NCBI RefSeq assembly: GCF_029255185.1
Contig: NZ_JAPUVO010000126.1
Coordinates: 1-53,138, forward strand
Length of the DNA stretch: 53,138 nucleotides
Direction of reading: 5' to 3'
Source of the DNA: Propionivibrio sp.
GTDB taxonomy: Bacteria; Pseudomonadota; Gammaproteobacteria; Burkholderiales; Rhodocyclaceae
The notes under the pieces were generated by a model. It was not told the origin of the DNA, did not search any database, and worked only from the letters and a program-made list of their open reading frames with translations. Shown here piece by piece: positions 28,241-37,900 of the stretch (position 1 is the first letter of the stretch; the number at the start of each line of letters is the position of its first letter). The position numbers and the translations under genes were made by a program.

Positions 28241-29599
28241 GTGACGCAAAACACGCAACTGGAAAAAGGTGCGCTGGGGCTAGCCGAATCGATCGTCATG
28301 GGGGTTGCCGGAACGGCGCCGGCCTTTAGCGTCGCAGCAACCACGGCAACACTGATCGCCGCCGTCGGCACGCTCTCTGCGGCCAGTTTGCTCTATTGCG
28401 GGTTGATCATGTTTGGCATCACCTTGTCCTTCATGCATCTGAACCGGGTGATCACCAATGCCGGGGCGTCCTATGCCTGGGTCGGACAGGTTTTTCATCC
28501 GGTACTGGGCTTCTTCGCCGGCTGGGCCTTGCTGGTCGCATCAGCGGTATTCATGGTGTCGGGTACCATCCCGGCGGCGACGGCCACCCTGATCCTGATC
28601 GACCCCAATCTGGCCACTGACCCGGACAAGGTGGCGCTGGTAGCTGCGGTTTGGCTAGTACTGGTCGGCGCGGTCATCGTCAAGGGTATCAAGCCCACCA
28701 GTTACACCCAGGTGCTGATGACCGGCATTGAGGTCGGCGTACTGGTGGTGGTGATCATCGCCGCCCTGATCCAGTTCGGCAAAAATCCAGTTCATGACTT
28801 CTCGTGGCGTTGGTTTTCCCCCGGCGAGTTCACGCCGACTTTGTTCGCCACCGGCGCCCTGACCGCGCTGTTTTTCTTTTGGGGCTGGGACGTAACCCTC
28901 AACCTGAACGAGGAGACCCGTGACGCCTCCAGTGCCCCAGGACGCGGCGCGGTGGCGGCGATGATCATCGTACTCCTGCTATTCATGACTTTCGCGCTGG
29001 CGGTGCTGTTTGTGCTGAGCGACGCCGAGGTCGAGCAGTCAAGCACCAACGTGGTTTTCGCACTGGCCGACAAGCTCTTTCCCCGGCCCTGGAGTTATCT
29101 GGCGGTGATCGCCGTCATGCTCAGCTCGGTCGGCACTCTGGAAACCTCGATTCTCCAATTCACCCGAACCATGTACGCCAAGGGGCGCGATGGCGCCCTG
29201 CACCCCCGCTACGCGATCCTGCACAAGTCCTGGCGCACGCCCTGGGTGGCTACCGCCGTGATCGTCGGCTTCGGCTTGGTGCTGCTCTTTTTCTCGTCGT
29301 ACTTCCCGAGCATCAACCTGATCATCAAGGACTCGGTTAATGCCATTGGCTTTCAGGTGGCGTTTTATTACGGGCTGACCGGCTACGCCTGTGCCTGGCA
29401 TTTCCGTGCCGAAGCCTGTCGCGGGCCTGTGCCTTTCTTGTTGTTATTATTGTGGCCTGCGTCGAGTGCCACCTTTCTGGTCTTCGTAGCCGGGTACAGC
29501 ATCCCGACTTTCGACCTGGTTACCGTCCTGATCGGCATTGGCGGCATCGCCTTCGGGGTAGTTCCGATGGTGCTTAACCGCCTGCGCGGCTTCGCCTGA
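28241..29599 (+). CDS. APC-superfamily amino acid/polyamine permease
   Basis: 452 residues from the GTG at 28241, chosen because AGGGAG lies 6 bp before it and MTQNTQLEKGALGLAESIVM fits the family start; a further GTG at 28211 has no such site. About 12 hydrophobic segments. The first helix carries GVAGTAPAFS, equivalent to the Gly-rich substrate-binding break of APC transporters, and FFWGWDVTLNLNEETRD is the typical helix 6-7 region. An inner-membrane H+-coupled uptake or exchange role is expected; the substrate cannot be assigned. It ends 10 bp before the convergent Nudix gene. Confidence 0.88.
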   Translation: MTQNTQLEKGALGLAESIVMGVAGTAPAFSVAATTATLIAAVGTLSAASLLYCGLIMFGITLSFMHLNRVITNAGASYAWVGQVFHPVLGFFAGWALLVASAVFMVSGTIPAATATLILIDPNLATDPDKVALVAAVWLVLVGAVIVKGIKPTSYTQVLMTGIEVGVLVVVIIAALIQFGKNPVHDFSWRWFSPGEFTPTLFATGALTALFFFWGWDVTLNLNEETRDASSAPGRGAVAAMIIVLLLFMTFALAVLFVLSDAEVEQSSTNVVFALADKLFPRPWSYLAVIAVMLSSVGTLETSILQFTRTMYAKGRDGALHPRYAILHKSWRTPWVATAVIVGFGLVLLFFSSYFPSINLIIKDSVNAIGFQVAFYYGLTGYACAWHFRAEACRGPVPFLLLLLWPASSATFLVFVAGYSIPTFDLVTVLIGIGGIAFGVVPMVLNRLRGFA

Positions 29600-29609
29600 A
29601 GCGCCCCAC

Positions 29610-30176
29610 TTACCACCCGCAACGCAAGACTTTTTCTGCCCAGAACAGCGCGCAGATAGTCTTGCCGTCGGTAATTTTTCCATCACGAATCGCCTGCAAG
29701 GCAGCGTCGAGGCTCAGGTTCAGTACGTCAAGAAACTCACCGTGATCGAGTTGCTGGCCTGATTCGCGTTGCAGTCCGCGCGCGAGAAATATCTCGATGC
29801 GCTCATTGGAATAGCCAATGCAGGGGTGCATCACGCCCAGGTAGCGCCACTCAGTCGCGCTATGCCCGGTCTCCTCGAGCAATTCGCGTGTAGCAGTCAG
29901 GAGAACCTCTTCACCCGGTTCGATCTTGCCAGCTGGCAGTTCAAGAAAGGCTTGCTGCAGTGGGTAGCGGAACTGCCTTTCGAAGATCAATTCGCCGCTA
30001 TCGAGTAACGCAATGATGACCACCGCCCCTTGGTGAATGACGTACTCGCGGGTGCTTTCGTGCCCATCCGGCAGGCGCACACGGTCAAGGCGAACGTCGA
30101 GCAGTTTGCCGTGAAAGACCTGCGTGCTGTCAATTTCAATCTCATGCAGATGGACATGCTCATGCTGGTTTTTCAT
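29610..30176 (-). CDS. Nudix hydrolase, ADP-ribose pyrophosphatase type
   Basis: 188 residues. The Nudix box (G-x5-E-x7-REUxEExGU) is at about 83-105: GKIEPGEEVLLTATRELLEE followed by TGH. The upstream strands REYVIHQGAVVIIALLDSGE and the ERQFRYPL motif match the ADP-ribose/GDP-mannose pyrophosphatase (NudF/NudK-like) subgroup, which splits ADP-ribose to AMP and ribose-5-phosphate. It follows nuoN on the same strand, behind a terminator. The linkage with complex I may reflect NAD-derived metabolite clean-up, but this is inference. AGGG lies about 9 bp before the ATG. Confidence 0.9.
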   Translation of the reverse strand: MKNQHEHVHLHEIEIDSTQVFHGKLLDVRLDRVRLPDGHESTREYVIHQGAVVIIALLDSGELIFERQFRYPLQQAFLELPAGKIEPGEEVLLTATRELLEETGHSATEWRYLGVMHPCIGYSNERIEIFLARGLQRESGQQLDHGEFLDVLNLSLDAALQAIRDGKITDGKTICALFWAEKVLRCGW

Positions 30177-30191
30177 TCTCAGGCCCTGATG

Positions 30192-30216
30192 AAAACGCCC
30201 CGGCCAGCGGGGCGTT
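30192..30216 (-). terminator. Intrinsic terminator of the nuo operon
   Basis: Read on the minus strand, AACGCCCC-GCTGGCC-GGGGCGTT is followed by TTC, so the stem runs into a run of four T. It sits between nuoN and the Nudix gene, which probably receives only read-through transcripts. Confidence 0.75.
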
Positions 30217-30237
30217 CAGCGCAACAAGGTGCGTAAA

Positions 30238-31728
30238 TTACAGCGAACGCAACAGCGACACCGCGCACAGCGACATCAGCGTCTGCGGAAAGATCCCGAG
30301 CGCGGCGACTGCCAGACCGTTGACCGAGATCAGTATCTTGACGTCCATCGGCGCTTCGATACACGCGGCGTTGGCCGGCGGAGGTTCAAAGTACATGACC
30401 TTGACCACACGCAGGTAGTAATAGGCGCCGACCAGCGAGAAAAAGACGGCGGCGATGGCCAAGCACAGATTACCGGCGGCGACGACAGCCGTCAGCACCG
30501 AGAATTTGGCGAAGAAGCCAACAAAGAACGGCACACCGGCCATCGAAAACATCATCATCATCATCAGCGCGGCGAACCACGGGCTGCGTTTGTTCAGACC
30601 GGCGAAGTCGCTGATTTCGTCCGACTCGAAGCCGGCCCAGGCGAGCAGCAGGATCATGCCGAAGGTTCCGGCGCTGGTCAGCACATAGGTAATGACGTAG
30701 AACATCGACGAACTATAGGCGTTGAGCGCGTAGCTCGCATTGCCGCCGACGATGCCGGTGACGATACCAAGCAGCATGAAACCCATGTGCGAGATCGCCG
30801 AATAGGCAAGCATACGCTTGAGATTGGTTTGCGCAATGGCAGCAAAGTTGCCGACGGCCATCGACAGAACCGAGAGAATGAGTAGCATCGCCTGCCAGTC
30901 TTGCCAAGCCACGAATAGACCGCTGACCAGCATGCGAATGACGATGGCAAACGCAGCAAGCTTCGGCGCGCTGGCGATGAACAAGGTCACCGCCGTCGGA
31001 GCGCCATGATAGACGTCCGGAATCCACATGTGGAAGGGAACAACACCGAGCTTGAAGGCAATTCCGGAAACCAGGAAAACGATGCCAAAGCCGAGAATGG
31101 TCTTGTTGGCCTGGCCGCTGATCAGGCGCTCGGCAACGGCCGAGATCTCCAGCGTACCCGTCGCGCCGTAGATCATCGACATGCCGTAGAGCAGCAGGCC
31201 GGAGGCCAGCGCGCCAAGAACAAAGTATTTCATCGCCGCTTCGGTCGAGGCTACCGAATCGCGGTTAAGCGCGACCATGGCGTAGAGCGACAACGACAGC
31301 AACTCAATACCGATATAGACGGTCAGGAAGTGATTGGCCGAAATCATGACCATCATGCCCAGCGTCGCGAACAGGGTCAGCGTGTAAAACTCGCTCTTGG
31401 CCATCGCCGGACGCGCCTGAATGTAGCCGCGCGAATAGAAGAGAACGACGATCACGGTGAGGTAGAGCAGGAGTTTCAGCAGATCGCCCATCAGATCGCC
31501 GACGAACATATTGTTGAAGGTGTAGAGGATCTGCCCGGTACTCGTCAGCGCCGTGGCCACCGCTGCCCCGACCAGCGTCAGTTGCGTCAGCACGAAGGTC
31601 AGCGTGCGCTTCTTGTCCTTGACGAAGAGGTCAACGATCATGATCAGACAGGCCATCGCCAACATGAAAATCTCCGCACTGGCAAGGCGAAGATCAGGCG
31701 GTACAAATTGCATTTCGGCAAGCGTCAT
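30238..31728 (-). CDS. nuoN: NADH-quinone oxidoreductase subunit N
   Basis: 496 residues from the ATG at 31728; a TTG at 31740 would add four. Antiporter-like membrane subunit of complex I with about 14 helices. The essential Lys-bearing helix ([15 protein letters not shown]-like: [20 protein letters not shown]) and the [19 protein letters not shown] stretch are clear. It pumps protons as the first of the three Mrp-type subunits (N, M, L). Last gene of the operon, followed by a terminator. Confidence 0.96.
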   Translation of the reverse strand: MTLAEMQFVPPDLRLASAEIFMLAMACLIMIVDLFVKDKKRTLTFVLTQLTLVGAAVATALTSTGQILYTFNNMFVGDLMGDLLKLLLYLTVIVVLFYSRGYIQARPAMAKSEFYTLTLFATLGMMVMISANHFLTVYIGIELLSLSLYAMVALNRDSVASTEAAMKYFVLGALASGLLLYGMSMIYGATGTLEISAVAERLISGQANKTILGFGIVFLVSGIAFKLGVVPFHMWIPDVYHGAPTAVTLFIASAPKLAAFAIVIRMLVSGLFVAWQDWQAMLLILSVLSMAVGNFAAIAQTNLKRMLAYSAISHMGFMLLGIVTGIVGGNASYALNAYSSSMFYVITYVLTSAGTFGMILLLAWAGFESDEISDFAGLNKRSPWFAALMMMMMFSMAGVPFFVGFFAKFSVLTAVVAAGNLCLAIAAVFFSLVGAYYYLRVVKVMYFEPPPANAACIEAPMDVKILISVNGLAVAALGIFPQTLMSLCAVSLLRSL

Positions 31729-31740
31729 AGCGGATACCAA

Positions 31741-33225
31741 TTATAGGATCTTGCTTACGGCGATGTGACGCAGCAGCTCAGTGACCGAACTGTGCATGAC
31801 TTCAGTGAAAGGTAGCGGGTAGAGGCCCATGCCCAGCGCGCCAAGGGCGAGCAGCGCCAGGACCAGGAATTCGCGGGCATTGATGTCGGAAAGCTCGGCT
31901 ACATGGTGATTGGCGACCGTGCCGAAGACCACGCGCTTGTACATCCAGAGCGTATAAGCAGCACCAACGATCATCGTCGTCGCCGCCGCGAAGGCGACCC
32001 AGAAGTTGAACTTGACCGCCGCCAGAATGACCATGAATTCACCGACGAAACCCGAGGTCGCCGGCAGGCCGGCGTTGGCCATGGCGAACAGCATGAAAAA
32101 GGCGGCGAACTTGGGCATGGTATTGACCACGCCGCCATAATCGATAATCTTGCGTGAATGAACACGGTCATACATCACACCAATGCAGTAGAACATGGCG
32201 CCAGCAATGAAGCCATGCGAGACCATCTGTACCAGCGCGCCTTCAAGGCCAAGTGCGCTGAACATGAAGAAGCCGAGCGTGACAAAGCCCATGTGCGCGA
32301 TCGACGAGTAGGCGACCAGTTTTTTCATGTCTTCCTGAACCAGCGCAACCAAGCCGATATAGACGATGGCGATCAGCGATAGGCCAACGATCAACCCGGA
32401 AAGTTCGTGTGAGGCATCGGGCAGGATCGGAAGCGAAAAACGCAGGAAACCGTAGGCCCCGAGTTTCAGCGCGATCGCCGCCAGCACGATCGAGCCGCCG
32501 GTCGGCGCTTCGACGTGGGCATCCGGCAGCCAGGTATGCACCGGCCACATCGGCACCTTGACGGCGAAAGCGACAAGGAAGGCGAAGAATATCCACATCT
32601 GCGGAACCATCGCGATTGTCATCTTATGCCATAAGAGAATCGAGAAGCTGCCGCCCGACTGGATATAAAGATAGATCAGCGAAATCAGGAACAGCAGCGA
32701 GCCCATCAGCGTAAAGAGGAAAAACTTGAACGCGGCATGAACACGCCTCGGCCCGCCCCAGACACCGATGATCAGATAGAGCGGAATCAGCGATGCCTCG
32801 AAAAAGATGTAAAACAGCATGCCGTCGAGCGAGGTGAAAATGCCGTTGAGCAGGCCCGACATGATCAGGAAAGCGGCGTTGTACTGGGCAATCTTGGTGG
32901 TGATGACCTGCCATCCGGCGAGCACGACAATGACCGTGATGAAGCTGTTGAGTATCACGAATAGCATCGAAATGCCGTCGACGCCCAGGTTGTAATTGAT
33001 GTTGTAGCCTGGAATCCACTCCGACAGCTCGACGAACTGCATGTCCGGCGTCGTCATGTCAAAACCGGTGTACAGCGGAATGGTGACCAGCAAGCCGGCA
33101 ACCGAACCGAGCAGGGCGAGCATTCGCGCCAAGGGGGCATTGCGATCCGATCCGGTAGCCAGCACGAAAAAGCCAGCGACAATCGGAACCCAGATGGCGT
33201 AGGAGAGAAGCGGTGTACCTGACAT
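31741..33225 (-). CDS. nuoM: NADH-quinone oxidoreductase subunit M
   Basis: 494 residues, about 14 membrane helices. Antiporter-like proton channel: FAVKVPMWPVHTWLPDAHVE with the conserved Lys and His, GGSIVLAAIALKLGAYGFLRF, and DMKKLVAYSSIAHMGFV. The conserved Glu of the helix 5 region lies in MLFYIFFEASLIPLYLIIGVWG. GGGAACG precedes the ATG. It follows nuoL by 25 bp. Confidence 0.97.
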   Translation of the reverse strand: MSGTPLLSYAIWVPIVAGFFVLATGSDRNAPLARMLALLGSVAGLLVTIPLYTGFDMTTPDMQFVELSEWIPGYNINYNLGVDGISMLFVILNSFITVIVVLAGWQVITTKIAQYNAAFLIMSGLLNGIFTSLDGMLFYIFFEASLIPLYLIIGVWGGPRRVHAAFKFFLFTLMGSLLFLISLIYLYIQSGGSFSILLWHKMTIAMVPQMWIFFAFLVAFAVKVPMWPVHTWLPDAHVEAPTGGSIVLAAIALKLGAYGFLRFSLPILPDASHELSGLIVGLSLIAIVYIGLVALVQEDMKKLVAYSSIAHMGFVTLGFFMFSALGLEGALVQMVSHGFIAGAMFYCIGVMYDRVHSRKIIDYGGVVNTMPKFAAFFMLFAMANAGLPATSGFVGEFMVILAAVKFNFWVAFAAATTMIVGAAYTLWMYKRVVFGTVANHHVAELSDINAREFLVLALLALGALGMGLYPLPFTEVMHSSVTELLRHIAVSKIL

Positions 33226-33250
33226 ATCGTTCCCAGTCTCTTAATACAGT

Positions 33251-35287
33251 TCAGGCGCGCAAGAGCCAGAATGAAAGCAGCGCGCAAACACCAAAGATCA
33301 TTGTGAAGGCATAGTGGTAAATGTGTCCCGACTGGAAGAGGCGCACCATCATCGCGACCAGGCCAACCCCGCGCACAGTGCCACCAACGAACAGGCCGTC
33401 GATCACGCCTTCATCGCCACCCTTCCACAAACCCTTGCCGAGCAAGCGTGCACCACCGGCAAAGACCACCTCGTTGAACTTGTCGAAGTAGTATTTATTT
33501 TCGAGAACGGCATAGATCGGGCCGCATGCCGCCTTGATCGCCACCGGGATCGTCGGACGCTTCAGGTAGAAGAACCACGACAAGGCGACGCCGGAAAAAG
33601 CCAGCCAGAACACCGGCGAACTGAGAGCGTGGATGGTCATGGCAAAAGCGCCGTGGAATTCATGCGCCAGTTCCTCCATCACCGGATGCGCTTCGGCGTT
33701 GATGAAAATAGCATCCTTGAAGAAATTGCCGTAAAGCATCGGCTCAATGGTCAGGTAACCGATCATCACCGACGGAATGGCCAGCAGAACGAGCGGCAGG
33801 GTTACGACCCACGGGGTTTCGTGCGGTTTTTGACCCGGCGCAAGGCCGTGATGATGATCGGGCGAGACTTCTTCCTCGTCAAGGTCACCATCGGCATGAT
33901 CCTCATGCGCCTTGCCGAAACGCTCCTCGCCATGGAAGACCAGGAAATACATGCGGAATGAATAGAAGGCGGTGATGAAGACGCCGGCCATCACCGCAAA
34001 GTAGGCGAACCCGGAACCGGCGATGTGCGACAGCGAGACCGCTTCGATGATCGAGTCTTTTGAGTAGAACCCGGCGAAGAAGGGAGTTCCGATCAGCGCC
34101 AGTGAGCCGATCAGCGAGGTCAACCAGGTAATCGGCATGTATTTACGCAGGCCGCCCATGTTGCGGATGTCCTGGTCATGGTGCATGCCGATGATCACCG
34201 AGCCGGCGCCGAGGAACAGCAGCGCTTTGAAGAAGGCGTGGGTCATCAGGTGGAAAATCGCCACCGAATAGGCCGAGACGCCCAGTGCAACAGTCATGTA
34301 GCCGAGTTGCGAGAGTGTCGAGTAGGCCACCACGCGCTTGATGTCGTTCTGGATGATGCCGAGAAAACCCATGAACAGCGCGGTGATCGAGCCGATGATG
34401 ATGACGAAGGAGAGTGCCGTATCGGACAGTTCGAACAGCGGCGACATGCGCGCGACCATGAAGATACCGGCGGTGACCATGGTCGCCGCGTGGATCAGCG
34501 CGGAAATCGGCGTCGGGCCTTCCATCGAATCAGGCAGCCAGACATGCAGCGGAACCTGTGCCGACTTGCCCATGGCGCCGATGAACAGCAGAATGCAGGT
34601 GGCGCTCATCAGCGAAACGGTTCCCCCCGCGCAGCCGGCGTAGAGCGTGATCGTTGCATCGGCCAGCGACGGGGCATTGTCAAACACCGTCTTGTAGTCA
34701 AGCGATCCGAAGTTGGCTAGCACCAGGCCGATACCGAGGATGAAACCGAAGTCACCGACCCGGTTGACCAGAAAAGCCTTCATGTTGGCGAGGATCGCCG
34801 TCGGCCGGGTGTACCAGAAGCCGATCAGCAGGTAGGAAACCAGGCCGACGGCTTCCCAGCCGAAGAACAGCTGCATGAAGTTGTTACTCATCACCAGCAT
34901 CAGCATAGAGAAGGTGAACAAGGCGATGTAGCTGAAAAAGCGGTTATAGCCCGGGTCGTCCTGCATATAACCGATGGTATAGATATGCACCATCAACGAG
35001 ACGAAGGTGACGACCAGCATCATGGTGACCGTCAGTTGATCAATCAGGAAACCGACTTCAAAGGTGTAGTCACCCGAACTCAGCCACTGGTATACCGGGC
35101 CGTTAAAGGTGTGCCCGGCACGCACACTGAGGAAGATGAACAGCGACGCGACAAAGGCAATCGCCACGCCTGAAATGGCGGCGGTGTGCGCCATCCAGCG
35201 CGGGATCACGCGGCAGAAAAGGCCGGCGATAGCCGCCCCAACCAAGGGGGCCAGGGGAACCAGAAGGTAGAGCGAATGCATATCCAT
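33251..35287 (-). CDS. nuoL: NADH-quinone oxidoreductase subunit L
   Basis: 678 residues from the ATG at 35287 (AGGG about 9 bp upstream); a TTG two codons earlier is unlikely. The largest membrane subunit, with the long lateral helix at the C-terminus. MGKSAQVPLHVWLPDSMEGPTP carries the conserved Lys and His residues of the proton channel; NDIKRVVAYSTLSQLGYM follows. A His/Asp-rich cytoplasmic loop (EDHADGDLDEEEVSPDHHHG, about residues 443-462) is longer and more charged than in E. coli. Confidence 0.97.
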   Translation of the reverse strand: MDMHSLYLLVPLAPLVGAAIAGLFCRVIPRWMAHTAAISGVAIAFVASLFIFLSVRAGHTFNGPVYQWLSSGDYTFEVGFLIDQLTVTMMLVVTFVSLMVHIYTIGYMQDDPGYNRFFSYIALFTFSMLMLVMSNNFMQLFFGWEAVGLVSYLLIGFWYTRPTAILANMKAFLVNRVGDFGFILGIGLVLANFGSLDYKTVFDNAPSLADATITLYAGCAGGTVSLMSATCILLFIGAMGKSAQVPLHVWLPDSMEGPTPISALIHAATMVTAGIFMVARMSPLFELSDTALSFVIIIGSITALFMGFLGIIQNDIKRVVAYSTLSQLGYMTVALGVSAYSVAIFHLMTHAFFKALLFLGAGSVIIGMHHDQDIRNMGGLRKYMPITWLTSLIGSLALIGTPFFAGFYSKDSIIEAVSLSHIAGSGFAYFAVMAGVFITAFYSFRMYFLVFHGEERFGKAHEDHADGDLDEEEVSPDHHHGLAPGQKPHETPWVVTLPLVLLAIPSVMIGYLTIEPMLYGNFFKDAIFINAEAHPVMEELAHEFHGAFAMTIHALSSPVFWLAFSGVALSWFFYLKRPTIPVAIKAACGPIYAVLENKYYFDKFNEVVFAGGARLLGKGLWKGGDEGVIDGLFVGGTVRGVGLVAMMVRLFQSGHIYHYAFTMIFGVCALLSFWLLRA

Positions 35288-35289
35288 GT

Positions 35290-35595
35290 TCAACCCTTCA
35301 GGCTGTCCAGATCATCCACGTGGATGGTCTTCAAGTTACGGAAGAGCACGACGAGAATCGCCAGACCAATCGCCGATTCGGCAGCAGCAACGGTCAGAAT
35401 GAAGAAGACGAAAACCTGTCCAGCCAAATCCTGCATGTAATGCGAAAAAGCGATGAAGTTCATGTTCACCGCAAGCAGCATCAGCTCAATCGACATCAAA
35501 ATGATGATCAGATTCTTCCGGTTAAGGAAAATTCCGACGATGCTGATCGCAAAAAGAATCGCGCCTAGTATCAAAAAATGGGACAGTGTAAGCAA
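35290..35595 (-). CDS. nuoK: NADH-quinone oxidoreductase subunit K, TTG start
   Basis: 101 residues, exactly the family length, starting at a TTG (35595) with GGAGG 4 bp upstream; the next in-frame ATG would lose the first membrane helix. Three helices: [35 protein letters not shown] with the essential Glu, and [20 protein letters not shown] with the second conserved Glu. It stops 3 bp before the nuoL start. Confidence 0.96.
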   Translation of the reverse strand: MLTLSHFLILGAILFAISIVGIFLNRKNLIIILMSIELMLLAVNMNFIAFSHYMQDLAGQVFVFFILTVAAAESAIGLAILVVLFRNLKTIHVDDLDSLKG

Positions 35596-35674
35596 GATGC
35601 CTCCCTGGTTCTTTCTGCAAATGCAGCGACAGGCGCCGCCACGTCGTGTTCTTAATATTCACAATCCACTGATT

Positions 35675-36277
35675 TTAGTCACGCTGCTCGGCAGGCATTT
35701 TCAGTACGCGTACGCGGTCTTTCGCCTTGACAAACACCTGCTGTCCCGGACTGACCGATTTGGTCTTGCGCTTGCCACGAAGGGTCAGCGCCGCTGCCGC
35801 GACAATGCCGACCAGCAGGATAACCGAGGCCAGTTCGAATGGATAAACGTAGTCGGTAAATAACAGACGGCCAACCGCCTTGACATTGCTGTAACCCGAC
35901 TCAGCCTGCGGGACGTTGCTCTCGAACAGATCGTAATAGCTGCCGCCAAGCACCAGGCTCATTTCGGCAAGCATTAACAATGCGATGATTGAGCCCAAGG
36001 GCAGGTAACTCCAGAAGCCTTCGCGCAGACGATCGATGTTGATATCGAGCATCATGACGACGAACAGAAACAAAACCATCACCGCACCGACGTAGACGAG
36101 CACCAGTGCAATAGCGAGAAACTCAGCCTGCAACAGGATCCACACGCCGCTCGCACTGAAAAAAGCAAGAATGAGATGCAGTGCCGCATGAACTGGATTG
36201 CGCAAGGTTACAACCCGCAAACTGGCGTACACCAAAATGGTGGAAAGAAAATAAAAAACGAAGGTCTTGAATTCCAT
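35675..36277 (-). CDS. nuoJ: NADH-quinone oxidoreductase subunit J
   Basis: 200 residues, five membrane helices. VTLRNPVHAALHLILAFFSA and ALVLVYVGAVMVLFLFVVMM (the flexible pi-bulge helix linked to coupling) identify it. A short hydrophilic C-terminal tail rich in Lys and Arg (RGKRKTKS, then KAKDRVRVLKMPAEQRD) faces the cytoplasm. 79 bp without features separate it from nuoK. Confidence 0.96.
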   Translation of the reverse strand: MEFKTFVFYFLSTILVYASLRVVTLRNPVHAALHLILAFFSASGVWILLQAEFLAIALVLVYVGAVMVLFLFVVMMLDINIDRLREGFWSYLPLGSIIALLMLAEMSLVLGGSYYDLFESNVPQAESGYSNVKAVGRLLFTDYVYPFELASVILLVGIVAAAALTLRGKRKTKSVSPGQQVFVKAKDRVRVLKMPAEQRD

Positions 36278-36291
36278 CGTGTCGGCGCCTG

Positions 36292-36780
36292 TTAGCGGTA
36301 TTTCGCGTCAAGTTGGCGATCTTCGGCGATCTCATTTTCATAACGATCGCCGTTGGCCAGCAACATCGGCTTGGTAAAGTAAAGATCGCCACGCTTTTCA
36401 CCGTGGTACTCGAAAACCCGGGTCTCGACGATCGCATCAACGGGACAGGCTTCTTCACAAAAGCCGCAGAAGATGCACTTGCTCAGATCAATGTCGTAGC
36501 GCGTCGTGCGCCGCGAACCGTCATCGCGTTCAGCGGATTCGATGACGATGGCCAGCGCTGGGCAAACGGCCTCACAGAGCTTGCAGGCAATGCAGCGTTC
36601 CTCGCCATTCGGATAGCGACGCAAGGCATGCAAGCCGCGAAACCGGAAGCTCTGTGGCGTCTTTTCCTCGGGATACTGAACGGTGATCTTGCGCGCGAAC
36701 ATATAACGTCCGGTCACCGACATTCCCTTGAACAGCTCCCTGAGCAGGAGGCTGTTGAAAACATTCTTCATCGAACCCAT
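36292..36780 (-). CDS. nuoI: NADH-quinone oxidoreductase subunit I (two 4Fe-4S clusters)
   Basis: 162 residues. Two ferredoxin motifs, [12 protein letters not shown] (Cys63, 66, 69, 73) and [12 protein letters not shown] (Cys102, 105, 108, 112), bind clusters N6a and N6b that pass electrons to NuoB. The start at 36780 has AGAGG 6 bp upstream; an ATG three codons later is possible. It lies between nuoH and nuoJ. Confidence 0.97.
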   Translation of the reverse strand: MGSMKNVFNSLLLRELFKGMSVTGRYMFARKITVQYPEEKTPQSFRFRGLHALRRYPNGEERCIACKLCEAVCPALAIVIESAERDDGSRRTTRYDIDLSKCIFCGFCEEACPVDAIVETRVFEYHGEKRGDLYFTKPMLLANGDRYENEIAEDRQLDAKYR

Positions 36781-36790
36781 GACTAGCCTC

Positions 36791-37900
36791 TCACTTCCAG
36801 ATGTTCCACGGCGACATCATCCAGCAACCGACAATGACCAGCCAGACCAGACAAAGAGGGATGAAAACCTTCCAGCCCAGCCGCATAATCTGGTCGTAGC
36901 GATAACGCGGGAAAGTAGCGCGAATCCAGAAGAAGAAAAATACGAATGCGGCTATTTTTGCGAACAACCAGAAAATGCTGTCCGGCAAAAATCTCACCGG
37001 CGACAGCCAGCCACCGAGAAACAGCAGCGAAATCAATGTCGAGCACATCAGCATGGCTGAGTATTCCGCCAACTGGAAGACGGCAAAGGCCATCCCCGAA
37101 TATTCGACGTGGTAGCCGACGATTTCGGATTCGCCTTCGGCCATATCAAACGGTGCGCGATTGGTTTCAGCGACGCAGGAAACCACGTAAACCCCGAACA
37201 TCGGCAACAGCGACAACCAGTTCCACGACAGGAAGGAGAGGCCCATCTCGGCAAAGCGACCCTGGCCCTGGCTTTTGACGATGTCGCCGAGATTGAGACT
37301 GTTTGAAACCATCAGCACGACAACCAGCGCCAGGCCCATTGCAACTTCATATGAAATGAGCTGCGCAGCAGAACGCATGCCACCGAGAAACGCATACTTG
37401 GAATTGGACGCCCAACCGGCAAGCATGATTCCGTAAACCCCGATCGAGGTTACGCCCATGACATAGAGCAGGCTGGCATTGACGTTGGCGACAACCAGCA
37501 CATCGTTGAACGGGATAACGGCCCAGGCGACCAGCGCCGGGGCAAAGGCAAAGACCGGCGCCAGCAGGAAGACCGACTTGTCGGCGCCGGCCGGTATCAC
37601 GACCTCCTTGAGCATCAGCTTCAGACCATCGGCAATCGGCTGAATCAGCCCCCACGGACCGACGCGATTCGGACCAATGCGCACCTGCATCCAGCCGATA
37701 ACCTTGCGCTCCCAGAAGGTCACGTAGGCGACAACCAAAAGCAGCGGGGCAATGATCAGCATGACCTTGATCACCGTCCACACGACAGTCAGGATATCCG
37801 GCCAGAGTGCGCCAAAGAAATTGTGACCCAATTGCATCAGCGCATTGAAATACGGAATCAGGAAACCCGGCAACAGTTGCTGCAGCGTCTCGACCATCAT
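36791..37900 (-). CDS. nuoH: NADH-quinone oxidoreductase subunit H
   Basis: 369 residues, eight to nine membrane helices. It forms the quinone-binding channel with NuoB and Nuo[26 protein letters not shown] is the conserved loop after helix 1 (Glu-Arg-Lys), and [18 protein letters not shown] the acidic cytoplasmic loop. The start overlaps the nuoG stop by 4 bp (first of two consecutive ATG codons). Confidence 0.97.
   Translation of the reverse strand: MMVETLQQLLPGFLIPYFNALMQLGHNFFGALWPDILTVVWTVIKVMLIIAPLLLVVAYVTFWERKVIGWMQVRIGPNRVGPWGLIQPIADGLKLMLKEVVIPAGADKSVFLLAPVFAFAPALVAWAVIPFNDVLVVANVNASLLYVMGVTSIGVYGIMLAGWASNSKYAFLGGMRSAAQLISYEVAMGLALVVVLMVSNSLNLGDIVKSQGQGRFAEMGLSFLSWNWLSLLPMFGVYVVSCVAETNRAPFDMAEGESEIVGYHVEYSGMAFAVFQLAEYSAMLMCSTLISLLFLGGWLSPVRFLPDSIFWLFAKIAAFVFFFFWIRATFPRYRYDQIMRLGWKVFIPLCLVWLVIVGCWMMSPWNIWK

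Noticed and set aside
31006-31746. 246-residue plus-strand frame over nuoN
   Set aside because: Composition (Asn, Arg, His, Gln, Glu) is the mirror of membrane-helix codons; not a gene.
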